DNA of 64,000 nt from Pseudomonas sp. B21-040. GTDB taxonomy: Bacteria > Pseudomonadota > Gammaproteobacteria > Pseudomonadales > Pseudomonadaceae. The stretch covers positions 2,845,501 through 2,909,500 of the forward strand of contig NZ_CP087176.1 of the NCBI RefSeq assembly GCF_024748695.1, given 5' to 3'. Made by a program: the position numbers and the translations under genes. Positions 17,324-25,392 of the stretch are shown here, in pieces. Each line of letters opens with the position of its first letter. Position 1 is the stretch's first letter. Under the pieces are notes generated by a model. The model worked only from the letters and a program-made list of their open reading frames with translations, had not been told where the DNA came from and searched no databases.

Positions 17324-17653
17324 CTACTCGGCAATGATAATGCTGCCATCGGTCTGTTGGCGGTAGATGGTGTAGGGCAGTAGCAAGGTGTCGAGCGCGC
17401 CGGACATGACCACGTCGATCAACACAATGGCTGGAGCATCGGTGTGATCTTGTGCATCCAGCCCCTTTTTCAGCGGCGCATTCAAACTGCAAAAATCATA
17501 GCTGACACCGCTGTAGATCCGCGGAATGGCGCCGCAATAGCTCTTCTGTTCCTTGAGACTGTTTGCCGCCACTTCGTCACCGCGCAAGGCCGATTGAATC
17601 GTGCCGCACCCCGCCAGCATTAGCGCTGCCAGTAGCGTTGCCTGAATTTTCAT
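17324..17653 (-). CDS. YceK/YidQ-family lipoprotein
   Basis: A 109-residue lipoprotein: lipobox LAGC (residues 13-16). The mature part YCGAIPRIYSGVSYDFC...IVLIDVVMSGALDTLLLPYTIYRQ matches the YceK/YidQ (DUF1375) family of small outer-membrane lipoproteins, with its conserved 'PRIYSG...D' start and 'DLPLSxxxDTLLLPY' end. Function unknown. Confidence 0.85.
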   Translation of the reverse strand: MKIQATLLAALMLAGCGTIQSALRGDEVAANSLKEQKSYCGAIPRIYSGVSYDFCSLNAPLKKGLDAQDHTDAPAIVLIDVVMSGALDTLLLPYTIYRQQTDGSIIIAE

Positions 17654-17709
17654 GCCGCCAATCCTTCGCCGGAAAACCCCAATCTACGCCAGTCGGGCGC
17701 AAACTTCAC

Positions 17710-18147
17710 TCAGGCCATCGGTGGCAACCGGCGTTTCACCGGGGTTTTCTTGACGATCGCCGTGTTGGTTTCGGCGTGGGTGTTGAGGCGGTCGAGCAGG
17801 GTGTCCAGTTGTTCCATCGAGCGCACGTGCAGGCGCGCGATGAAGCAGTCGTCGCCGGTGACTTTGTCGCACTCGGTGAACTCTGGAATGGCCTGAATTT
17901 GCCGCTCCACCTCTTGCAACTGTCCCGGCAGCGGGCGAATCCGCACGATGGCCTGGAGTTGATAACCGAAGCATTTCGGGTCGATTTCAACGGTGTAGCC
18001 TTTGAGCACACCCCGTTCTTCAAGGCGGCGCAGACGCTCCGCGACGCTGGGCGAGGACAGGCCGCTGATGTTCGCCAAGGCCTTGAGTGAGCGCCGGGAG
18101 TCCTCCATCAATGCCGTGATCAGCACTTGGTCGATGTCGTCGGTCAT
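17710..18147 (-). CDS. Lrp/AsnC-family transcriptional regulator
   Basis: A 145-residue regulator: an N-terminal winged helix (DIDQVLITALMEDSRRSLKALANISGLSSPSVAERLRRLEERGVLKGY) and a C-terminal RAM ligand-binding domain with the family's GDDCFIARLHV motif. The start is taken at 18147 (MTDDID); upstream codons in the longer frame belong to the opposite-strand transporter. It is divergent from the EamA exporter 134 bp away, a common arrangement in which an Lrp-type protein controls an amino-acid exporter. Confidence 0.9.
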   Translation of the reverse strand: MTDDIDQVLITALMEDSRRSLKALANISGLSSPSVAERLRRLEERGVLKGYTVEIDPKCFGYQLQAIVRIRPLPGQLQEVERQIQAIPEFTECDKVTGDDCFIARLHVRSMEQLDTLLDRLNTHAETNTAIVKKTPVKRRLPPMA

Positions 18148-18280
18148 GGCAACCCTCGTAAGGCAATTAAACAAAAACGCCTTGATAAAAAAGGCAGAAA
18201 CCGAGTCTAGCCTGTTTTTTGCGCTGGAGAAGCCCACGGATGGATTGGCATACTTTGCGCTCAAACACAGGAGTCTGATG

Positions 18281-19174
18281 ATGGACAAAACAATACGTCG
18301 CGGCTCATTCGAGATGAGCGCCGCCATGCTGATCTCCGGGACCATCGGCTGGTTCGTGCTGGTGTCCGGGCAACCGGTGCTGGACGTGGTGTTCTGGCGT
18401 TGCCTGTTTGGCGCCGGCACCTTGCTGCTGATTTGCGCGGCTTTCGGCTTCCTGCGCCCCGGCATTCTGACCCGCACCACGTTCCTGTTGGCCGTGCTCA
18501 GTGGCGTAGCGATCGTCGGCAACTGGGTGCTGTTGTTTGCCTCGTATTCGCGCGCCTCGATTGCCATTGGTACGGCGGTGTACAACGTTCAGCCGTTCAT
18601 GTTGGTGGGCCTGGCCGCGTTGTTCCTCAATGAAAAAATCACCCTGCAGAAACTGTTCTGGCTGGGCATTTCGTTTCTCGGGATGCTGGCGATTGTCAGT
18701 GCTCATGGCGGGTCGGGCGAGGACGGCAATGATTACCTGATGGGGATCGGCCTGGCATTGGGCGCGGCCTTCCTTTACGCGATTGCCGCGCTGATCATCA
18801 AACGCCTGACCGGTACGCCGCCGCATCTGATCGCGTTGATCCAGGTCTGCACTGGTGTGCTGTTGCTGGCACCGTTCGCGCACTTTTCAGCGCTGCCGCA
18901 AGCGCCTGCTGCCTGGGCGAGCCTGGTGACGCTGGGCATCGTTCACACCGGCGTGATGTATGTGCTGTTGTACGGCGCGATCCAAAAACTGCCGACCGCA
19001 CTGACCGGGGCGTTGTCGTTCATCTACCCGATTGCAGCGATTTTTGTCGACTGGTTTGCCTTCGGCCATCGCCTGGAGCCGCTGCAATGGGTTGGCGTGG
19101 TGGCGATTCTGCTGGCCGCCGCCGGAATGCAGCAGGGCTGGGGCTTCAAACAGCGTAAGTTGGCGGCGCAGTAG
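18281..19174 (+). CDS. EamA-family (DMT superfamily) exporter
   Basis: A 297-residue, ten-span inner-membrane protein of two EamA repeats. The first ends around YNVQPFMLVGLAALFLNEKITLQKLFWLGISFLGM, the second around LSFIYPIAAIFVDWFAFGHRLEPLQWVGVVAILLAAAG; both carry the usual helix-pair signature. Members export amino acids or metabolites. GGAG at 18270-18273 suits the ATG at 18281 better than that at 18278; the frame upstream runs into the divergent regulator and is not used. Control by the neighbouring Lrp regulator is likely. Confidence 0.88.
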   Translation: MDKTIRRGSFEMSAAMLISGTIGWFVLVSGQPVLDVVFWRCLFGAGTLLLICAAFGFLRPGILTRTTFLLAVLSGVAIVGNWVLLFASYSRASIAIGTAVYNVQPFMLVGLAALFLNEKITLQKLFWLGISFLGMLAIVSAHGGSGEDGNDYLMGIGLALGAAFLYAIAALIIKRLTGTPPHLIALIQVCTGVLLLAPFAHFSALPQAPAAWASLVTLGIVHTGVMYVLLYGAIQKLPTALTGALSFIYPIAAIFVDWFAFGHRLEPLQWVGVVAILLAAAGMQQGWGFKQRKLAAQ

Positions 19175-19177
19175 GTG

Positions 19178-20218
19178 TCAGATGTTCCAGCGCGGGGCCG
19201 TTTTTGCCAGGCGCTGGCGCATCTCGCCGATGTTGGCGGCGAACTGGCGGGTCAACAAACGGTAACCGTCCAACGGGCTGTAAACCGGTGCCTCAAGACT
19301 TGACGCAGTTGGCAGGTCGACGGGGCGACTCAGACGTTGGGACGCGCCGGTTTTCAAGGCCCGCGCCATGCCGATCAGTTGCACGCGAATGTGCCGATGT
19401 TCCTCGGTCATCGCCGATTGCAACTGCGCCACCGCATTCGGTTCGCTGGCATCCGGTCGGGTGTTGCCGAGGATTTCCAGGGTACTGACACACATCCGCA
19501 AGTTGCGCTGAATAGCGTCCAGTTCAGTCATGGAAATCTTCACTTCCTTGGACACCGACGGCATCAGCGAACGCAATTGCACCATCACCGAGTTCAGGCG
19601 ACCCATGAGTTTGAGGTGTTCGTCATCGCTGACCGATTGGCCATTGATGATGCGCCCGTAGATCGTCGCGCAATCGCGCAGGGCATCGGCCAGGTTGTAG
19701 CGCCAGGAAAATACCGCATACAGCGGCAGCGCGAAGGAAAACGCCAGCGCCAGGGCGATGCCGATCAGAATGTCGACCCCGCGCCACAGGCCATCCGTGA
19801 CTGGGTTGTCACCGTGCCCCGCGACGATAAATACCGTGATCGCCGCCAGCAACGCCGTGTAACCGCCCTTGCCGATAGCGTGATACGAAAAAAATCCGCA
19901 CACCACTGACATTGCAAAATAGGTCAGCCAGGGCATCCCGAGCCAGGCCTGTTGCGCGACCAGCACCAGGCCGACGCCCGCCCCGATCAAGGTACCAATG
20001 GCCCGCTCGGCGGCTTTTTTTCCGATGTTGCCGTGATGCTGCAAACCCCCGATCACCACCAGCATCGTCACCGACGCCCATTCGCCGTGGGGCAGATGGA
20101 TGCCGGTGGTCAGCAAAATCGTCGCCAGCAACCCGAGCGATACCCGCACTGCATGGATCAGTCTGGCGTGGCGATAGCGCCGATACGGGTCCAGCAACGG
20201 CCGTAGCAGTCGGCGCAA
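19178..20218 (-). CDS. FUSC-family membrane protein (aromatic acid exporter-like)
   Basis: A protein of ~346 residues with a five- to six-span N-terminal membrane block (LLATILLTTGIHLPHGEWASVTMLVVIGG, GTLIGAGVGLVLV, further spans to about residue 170) and a cytosolic, helical C-terminal half. This is the half-size FUSC/YccS layout seen in aromatic-acid and efflux-type proteins. The start is unsettled: 20218 is TTG and no ATG or GTG is available. The frame is open upstream, and a CTG at 20251 would add LSTFSHRLPPL, which looks like real N-terminal sequence. It lies 44 bp behind gapN on the same strand. Confidence 0.8.
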   Translation of the reverse strand: MRRLLRPLLDPYRRYRHARLIHAVRVSLGLLATILLTTGIHLPHGEWASVTMLVVIGGLQHHGNIGKKAAERAIGTLIGAGVGLVLVAQQAWLGMPWLTYFAMSVVCGFFSYHAIGKGGYTALLAAITVFIVAGHGDNPVTDGLWRGVDILIGIALALAFSFALPLYAVFSWRYNLADALRDCATIYGRIINGQSVSDDEHLKLMGRLNSVMVQLRSLMPSVSKEVKISMTELDAIQRNLRMCVSTLEILGNTRPDASEPNAVAQLQSAMTEEHRHIRVQLIGMARALKTGASQRLSRPVDLPTASSLEAPVYSPLDGYRLLTRQFAANIGEMRQRLAKTAPRWNI

Positions 20219-20262
20219 CAGCGGTGGCAGTCGATGGCTGAACGTACTCAGGCTCGGTGTCC

Positions 20263-21888
20263 TCAGAAAATGTAATCGGTGGTCAGGAAACTCGAACTCC
20301 GTCCGCTGATGATCTCGCTGATCAAGTCTTTGTTGGTTTCCTGGAACTTGGTGGCCACCAGCGTGCGGATCGAAAATACCCGCAACGCATCATGCACCGA
20401 CAGCGTGCCTTCGGCGGAGTTCTTGCGGCCGTTGAACGGGAAGGTGTCCGGGCCGCGCTGGCATTGCGCGTTGAGGTTGATGCGCCCGACCTGGTTGGCG
20501 AACGTGTCCACCAGCCGACCAACCGCAACCGGGTTAGTGCCGAAAATACTCAGTTGCTGGCCGAAGTCTGACTCCAGGACGTAATCGATGACGGTGTCCA
20601 GATGACGGTACGGCACAATCGGGATGACCGGGCCGAACTGTTCTTCCTGATAGACACGCATTTGCGTCGTCACCGGGTACAGCACCGCCGGGTAGAAGAA
20701 CGACGCGCGGGCTTGACCGCCATTGGGGTTGACCACGTTGGCCCCTTTGCTTTCGGCGTCCGCCACCAGCGAATGCAGGTAATCGACTTTGCCCGACTCC
20801 GGCAACGGCGTCAGCGCCACGCCGCTGTCCCACGGCATGCCGGGTTTGAGGCTGGCGAGTTTGGCGTTGAATTTTTCGATGAACGCCTCGACCACGTCCT
20901 CATGCACAAAGAGAATTTTCAGCGCGGTGCAGCGCTGACCGTTGAACGACAGCGAGCCGGTCACCGCTTCGCTCACCGCGTTGTCCAGATCGACCTCCGG
21001 CAAGACGATGCCAGGGTTTTTCGCGTCGAGGCCCAGCGCCGCACGCAAACGGTGTGGTTTGGGGTGGAGCTTTTTCAGGTCGCTGGCGGCCTTGTTGGTG
21101 CCGATGAAGGCAAATATGTCGATCTTGCCGCTGGCCATCAGGGCGCTGACAGTCTCGCGGCCGCTGCCGTAGATCACGTTGATCACGCCGGCCGGGAAGC
21201 TGTCGCGGAACGCTTCCAGCAGCGGACGAATCAGCAACACGCCAAGCTTAGCCGGTTTGAACACCACGGTATTGCCCATGATCAGCGCCGGAATCAGCGT
21301 GGTGAAGGTTTCATTGAGCGGGTAGTTGTAAGGGCCCATGCACAGTGCAACGCCGAGCGGGACGCGGCGGATCTGGCCGAGGGTGTCCTGTTCCAGTTCA
21401 AAACGGCTGGAGCGGCGGTCGAGTTCCTTGAGTGCACTGATGGTGTCGACAATGTAGTCGCAGGTGCGGTCGAACTCTTTTTCCGAGTCCTTGAGGTTCT
21501 TGCCGATCTCCCACATCAGCAACTTGACCACCGCGTCACGCTGTTGGCGCATGCGTCCTAAAAAGGCTTCGACGTGCTGGATGCGCTCGGCCACACGCAT
21601 GGTCGGCCACAGGCCTTGACCACGGTCATACGCACGGACGGCGGCGTCCAGGGCGACCAGCGCGGTGTCGGCGTCAAGCAACGGCGTGCTGCCGAGGATC
21701 ACTTGCTCGTCGCCATTGGCGCCACTCAGGTACACCGGGCTGCGGACCTGGGCTAGCGGCCCGTTCCAGGTTCTCAGTTCGCCATCGACCAGGTACTCAC
21801 GTTGCTCGGTCTGGCCGTCTAGCCGGTACTTTTCCGGGATGTCGGCGTGGCTCGGGAACAGGTTGTCGAGAATGTTGGCTGTGGTCAT
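20263..21888 (-). CDS. gapN: NADP-dependent glyceraldehyde-3-phosphate dehydrogenase (GapN-type aldehyde dehydrogenase)
   Basis: A 541-residue member of the aldehyde dehydrogenase superfamily, longer than the ~480-aa norm, as in the plant/bacterial GapN-like group. Visible are MGPYNYPLNE and VFKPAK (NADP pocket), the substrate Glu region, and the nucleophile in FNGQRCTALK near residue 320. The Arg-rich RCTALK context fits phosphorylating-independent GAPDH, which oxidises glyceraldehyde-3-phosphate to 3-phosphoglycerate with NADP. The substrate is inferred from family resemblance. FUSC follows 44 bp downstream. Confidence 0.8.
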   Translation of the reverse strand: MTTANILDNLFPSHADIPEKYRLDGQTEQREYLVDGELRTWNGPLAQVRSPVYLSGANGDEQVILGSTPLLDADTALVALDAAVRAYDRGQGLWPTMRVAERIQHVEAFLGRMRQQRDAVVKLLMWEIGKNLKDSEKEFDRTCDYIVDTISALKELDRRSSRFELEQDTLGQIRRVPLGVALCMGPYNYPLNETFTTLIPALIMGNTVVFKPAKLGVLLIRPLLEAFRDSFPAGVINVIYGSGRETVSALMASGKIDIFAFIGTNKAASDLKKLHPKPHRLRAALGLDAKNPGIVLPEVDLDNAVSEAVTGSLSFNGQRCTALKILFVHEDVVEAFIEKFNAKLASLKPGMPWDSGVALTPLPESGKVDYLHSLVADAESKGANVVNPNGGQARASFFYPAVLYPVTTQMRVYQEEQFGPVIPIVPYRHLDTVIDYVLESDFGQQLSIFGTNPVAVGRLVDTFANQVGRINLNAQCQRGPDTFPFNGRKNSAEGTLSVHDALRVFSIRTLVATKFQETNKDLISEIISGRSSSFLTTDYIF

Positions 21889-22109
21889 GTCGCTACCCCC
21901 TCTGGATTGGGTGATGCAGTGATGAATCGTTTTAGCAGACCTCGGCCTCGCTTGTCATGACTCATCTCAGCGTTTTGCCGCACAGCGTGATTAACCGCGA
22001 ATTTACCAACGTGTTCGGTCATGGCCTCAGAAGCCCCCTTTGTTGGCCCCCAATGCCCTCAACCCGCCCACGCGGGGTGCCTTAGTGTTGACCTGTGCTT
22101 GATCACAAT

Positions 22110-22139
22110 AAAAAAGGTGCACCCGGCTGTCCGGGCACC
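22110..22139 (-). terminator. Hairpin with T run on the minus strand, upstream of the cytochrome gene
   Basis: GGTG-ca-CCCGG-ctgt-CCGGG-CACC at 22116-22139, with AATAAAAAA on its low side. On the minus strand it reads as a stem-loop followed by TTTTTTATT, i.e. a terminator that would block antisense transcription into gapN. On the plus strand it sits in the leader of the cytochrome gene, 17 bp before the start, and could instead act on that mRNA. Confidence 0.5.
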
Positions 22140-22155
22140 CCATGAGAGGACCGCC

Positions 22156-22545
22156 ATGCGGGCAAGCCGATTCACTGAAAAGCCTAGCCTTTGTTTTGCC
22201 TTGGTGGGGGGCGTCTTCGCGGCGTTGCTTGCGGGGTGTGGCGAAGAGCCGAAAAACCCGACAACCCGCAGCGAAGCGGCCACCGCCAGGCCCGCCGACG
22301 CCGAGCTGGCGCAGGTCTACGACAACAGCTGCAAGCTGTGCCACGCCAACCCGGCGGCCGGGGCGCCGCTGACCGGCGACACGAAAGCCTGGGAACCGCG
22401 AGTCTTGCAAGGCGCCGACACGCTGCTCGATCACGCGATCAACGGCTTCAACGGCATGCCGCCGATGGGGATGTGCATGCAGTGTTCGCAAGAACAGTTC
22501 CTGGCGCTGATTGCCTTTATGTCCGGCCAGCAAATCCAACAATAA
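22156..22545 (+). CDS. Cytochrome c5-like monohaem lipoprotein
   Basis: A 129-residue protein with a lipoprotein-type signal (lipobox LAGC at residues 25-28), a short linker and one class I cytochrome c domain. The haem-binding CKLCH is at residues 59-63; the axial Met lies in NGMPPMGMCMQCS, whose two extra cysteines are the disulfide pair typical of cytochrome c5. GAGAGGA precedes the ATG at 22156. It is followed 19 bp later by a Tat-exported flavoenzyme, so it is a good candidate for that enzyme's electron acceptor at the periplasmic face. Confidence 0.85.
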   Translation: MRASRFTEKPSLCFALVGGVFAALLAGCGEEPKNPTTRSEAATARPADAELAQVYDNSCKLCHANPAAGAPLTGDTKAWEPRVLQGADTLLDHAINGFNGMPPMGMCMQCSQEQFLALIAFMSGQQIQQ

Positions 22546-22564
22546 GAACGGCAGGGTGCGATTC

Positions 22565-23959
22565 ATGACGATGGACCTGACACGGCGTCAGTTGTTGCAA
22601 CGGGCGAGCGTCATTGGCGCTTTCACTGCGCTCGGCTCAACGCCTGCGCTGGCCGAACTGCTGCGCGCGCCGCGGCTGATTCCCTGGCGCAACTGGTCGG
22701 GGGGCCAGAGTTGCCTGCCGGCGGCGCGGTTGGCGCCAAAGAATCTGGATGAGCTGACGCAAGTGGTGCGCCAGGCGCCCGGCAAGATTCGCCCGGTGGG
22801 TTCGGCGCATTCGTTCAGCGCCTTGGTGCCCACCGACGGCACCTTGCTGTCGCTGAGTTATTTCACCGGTTTGCTCGATCACGACGCGAAAACGCTGCAA
22901 GCCGAGTTCGCCGCCGGCACCCCGATGTCGCGCATGGGCACACCGCTCAAAGACATCGGCCAGGCCCTGCAAAACATGGCTGACATCGATTACCAGACCC
23001 TCGCGGGCGCGATCTCCACCTCGACCCACGGCACCGGCAAGAACTTTCAATCCTATTCAGCCCACGTCTGTGGCCTGCAATTGGTGACCGCCACGGGCGA
23101 GGTTCTGGACTGCGACAGCACGCGTCATCCAGAGGTGTTCAGCGCTGCGCGGGTGTCGCTCGGCGCGCTTGGGGTGGCCACGAAAATTCGCCTGCAAAAC
23201 CGCCCGGCGTATCGGTTAAGGGAGCGCCAATGGATCGCCAAGACCGAAGAGTTGCTGGAAGACCTCGACAAAAACACCCGGGAAAACCAGCACTGGGAAA
23301 TGCTTGTCGTGACCCATTCCGACTACGCCTTGTCGATCGCCCTGAACGAAACCACCGACCCGGCCACACCGCCGATCCCGGCGGATGAGGAGGGCGGCAA
23401 CGAGTTCGTGACCTTGATCGAGAAGATCGACAAGTACGGCAGCGACTTCCCGGACCTGCGCCGCACGATGCTCAATAACCTGCGTCACCTCGCCAGTTTC
23501 GATGACCGGGTAGGCGACTCGTTCGACATCTACGCCAACGTGCGCACGGTGCGTTTCAACGAAATGGAATATTCGGTGCCGGCCGAACACGGCCCGGCGT
23601 GCCTGCGCGAGATTCTCAAGCTGATTCAGGACAAAGACCTGCGCACCTGGTTTCCGATTGAGTACCGCTACGTCAAAGCCGACGACATTCCCTTGAGCAT
23701 GTTCGAGGGACGCGACAGTTGCTCGATTTCGGTCCATCAGCATTACCAGATGGATCATCACAATTTCTTTGCCGCCGTCGAACCGATTTTCTGGAAGTAC
23801 AACGGCCGGCCGCACTGGGGCAAGTTGCACACCCTCAACGCGAAAACCCTGCAGCCGCTGTATCCGCGCTGGCAGGACTTTATTCATGTCCGGCAGGCGC
23901 TGGACCCGAGCGGCAAATTCCTCAATGCGCATTTGTCATCGATTCTGGGGGTGAACTGA
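22565..23959 (+). CDS. Tat-exported FAD-linked oxidase, D-arabinono-1,4-lactone oxidase family
   Basis: A 464-residue flavoenzyme. The Tat signal is plain: TRRQLLQRASVIGAFTALGS, cleavage after ALA. The PCMH-type FAD domain follows, with PVGSAHSF at about residues 76-83 and AGAISTSTHGTG near residue 145. The ALO domain ends with HWGKLHTLNAKTLQPLYPRW, containing the family's HWGK. Such enzymes oxidise aldonolactones or sugar alcohols (alditol oxidase, gulonolactone oxidase). The substrate is unknown. The cytochrome gene upstream and the overlapping PLP-enzyme gene downstream (TGATG) suggest one periplasmic pathway. Confidence 0.85.
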   Translation: MTMDLTRRQLLQRASVIGAFTALGSTPALAELLRAPRLIPWRNWSGGQSCLPAARLAPKNLDELTQVVRQAPGKIRPVGSAHSFSALVPTDGTLLSLSYFTGLLDHDAKTLQAEFAAGTPMSRMGTPLKDIGQALQNMADIDYQTLAGAISTSTHGTGKNFQSYSAHVCGLQLVTATGEVLDCDSTRHPEVFSAARVSLGALGVATKIRLQNRPAYRLRERQWIAKTEELLEDLDKNTRENQHWEMLVVTHSDYALSIALNETTDPATPPIPADEEGGNEFVTLIEKIDKYGSDFPDLRRTMLNNLRHLASFDDRVGDSFDIYANVRTVRFNEMEYSVPAEHGPACLREILKLIQDKDLRTWFPIEYRYVKADDIPLSMFEGRDSCSISVHQHYQMDHHNFFAAVEPIFWKYNGRPHWGKLHTLNAKTLQPLYPRWQDFIHVRQALDPSGKFLNAHLSSILGVN

Positions 23960-25242
23960 TGGCAGTCAATCGGCGTCATTTTTTGATGGGAGCCGCCGGT
24001 GTCGGCGTGTTGTTGGCAGGTGTCGGCACCTGGTTGCGGCCGGGTGATCGGGGCGCGCCGTACAGTGATTATTTCCGTGCGCTGAACACCGAACTCAAGG
24101 ATCACGGGCCCATGCGCCCGGTGATGTTGATCGACCTTGACCGACTCGATCACAACATCGATGCGGTGATGCTGTCGGTCAAACGTGGTGGCAAGCACCT
24201 GCGACTGGTGGAAAAGTCACTGCCGGCGCCGGGGCTGCTGGCCTACATCGCCAAGCGCGCCGGCACGCAACGCTTGATGTCGTTTCATCAACCGTTTCTC
24301 AACCATGACGCGGTGCAGTTTCCCGAGGCCGACATTCTGTTGGGCAAGCCGCTGCCGGCGCGTTCGGCCCAGCTGTTTTATCAGTCGCACAAGGGGCCTT
24401 TCGACCCGGCGAAGCAATTGCAGTGGTTGCTCGATACGCCGGAACGCTTGCAGCAATACCTGGCGCTGGCCCAAGGCTTGGGTACGCGATTGCGGGTGAA
24501 CATCGAGCTGGATGTCGGGCTGCATCGCGGTGGTGTCAGCGATGTGGGGGTACTCGGGCAGATGCTGACGCTGATAAGCCAGAACCCGCAGCACCTGGAG
24601 TTTGCCGGGTTCATGGGCTACGACCCGTTCGTGGGCATGGGCGTGCCGGGGATTCTGGGCTCGCCCGAAGAACTGTTTGCCAAGGTGATGGTGATTTACA
24701 ACCGCTGCGTCGACTTCACCCGTCAGCAATACCCCGGTTTGTGGCACGGCGGGCTGACCCTCAATACGGCCGGCAGCCCGAGCTATCGCATGCATGAACA
24801 CGAACAGCTCAGCACTGAAGTGTCGGTGGGCACGGCGATGCTCAAGCCCACTCACTATGACCTGCCGTCACTGGTGGAGCATGTGCCTGCGGCGTACATC
24901 GCCACGCCCGTGTTGAAAAGCACCGGGGCGGTGGAGATTCCGGCGCTGGATGACAAGTCCAGGCTGTTTTCCTGGTGGGACACTAATCAGCGCGAGACTT
25001 TTTTTATCTATGGAGGCAACTGGATGGCGGAGTTCGAGTCGCCCTCGGGGTTGCAGAGTAACGGGGTGTATGGCCGCAGCTCGAATCAGGAAATGGTCAA
25101 TGGTTCGGCAGCGGTGGGGCTTGGGGTTGAGGATCAGGTGTTTTTGCGCCCGACCCAGACGGAGTCGGTGTTGTTGCAGTTTGGGGATTTGCTGGCGGTG
25201 CGGGGTGGTCGGATCGTCGACACCTGGCCTGTGTATTCCTGA
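23959..25242 (+). CDS. Tat-exported DSD1-family PLP enzyme (D-threonine aldolase/alanine racemase fold)
   Basis: A 427-residue fold-type III PLP enzyme. The N-terminus NRRHFLMGAAGVGVLLAGVG is a Tat-type signal. The PLP lysine is in HLRLVEKSLPAPG near residue 80; MLIDLDRLDHNI precedes it, as in D-threonine aldolase/D-serine dehydratase-like (DSD1) proteins. The C-terminal part contains GNWMAEF and LRPTQTESVLLQFGD, with the usual metal-binding region (family: His/Cys near the end) not obvious. The start overlaps the oxidase stop by one base. An exported PLP enzyme is unusual, and it may not be catalytic in the standard sense. Confidence 0.82.
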   Translation: MAVNRRHFLMGAAGVGVLLAGVGTWLRPGDRGAPYSDYFRALNTELKDHGPMRPVMLIDLDRLDHNIDAVMLSVKRGGKHLRLVEKSLPAPGLLAYIAKRAGTQRLMSFHQPFLNHDAVQFPEADILLGKPLPARSAQLFYQSHKGPFDPAKQLQWLLDTPERLQQYLALAQGLGTRLRVNIELDVGLHRGGVSDVGVLGQMLTLISQNPQHLEFAGFMGYDPFVGMGVPGILGSPEELFAKVMVIYNRCVDFTRQQYPGLWHGGLTLNTAGSPSYRMHEHEQLSTEVSVGTAMLKPTHYDLPSLVEHVPAAYIATPVLKSTGAVEIPALDDKSRLFSWWDTNQRETFFIYGGNWMAEFESPSGLQSNGVYGRSSNQEMVNGSAAVGLGVEDQVFLRPTQTESVLLQFGDLLAVRGGRIVDTWPVYS

Positions 25243-25260
25243 AGATTTCTCCGTATAACT

Positions 25261-25369
25261 GATCGTTCCCACGCTCTGCGTGGGAATGCCTCAATGGACG
25301 CTCCGCGTCCGCTTGGTTGGGACGCAGAGCGTCCCGGGCTGCATACCCACGCAGAGCGTGGGAACGATC
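25261..25369. repeat. 29-bp inverted repeat, GATCGTTCCCACGC family
   Basis: Arms 25261-25289 (GATCGTTCCCACGCTCTGCG onward) and 25341-25369 are complementary except for one base. Between them is a second pair, ACGCTCCGCGTCC and GGACGCAGAGCGTCC-like. A short direct echo, GGGAACGATCAGTTGT, follows at 25379. Repeats of this look recur in many pseudomonad intergenic spaces; here it separates two convergent genes. Confidence 0.85.
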
Positions 25370-25392
25370 AGTTGTGCGGGAACGATCAGTTG

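Noticed and set aside
20602..21561. 319-codon plus-strand frame opposite gapN
   Set aside because: Antisense to a clear aldehyde dehydrogenase; composition is typical of a shadow frame.
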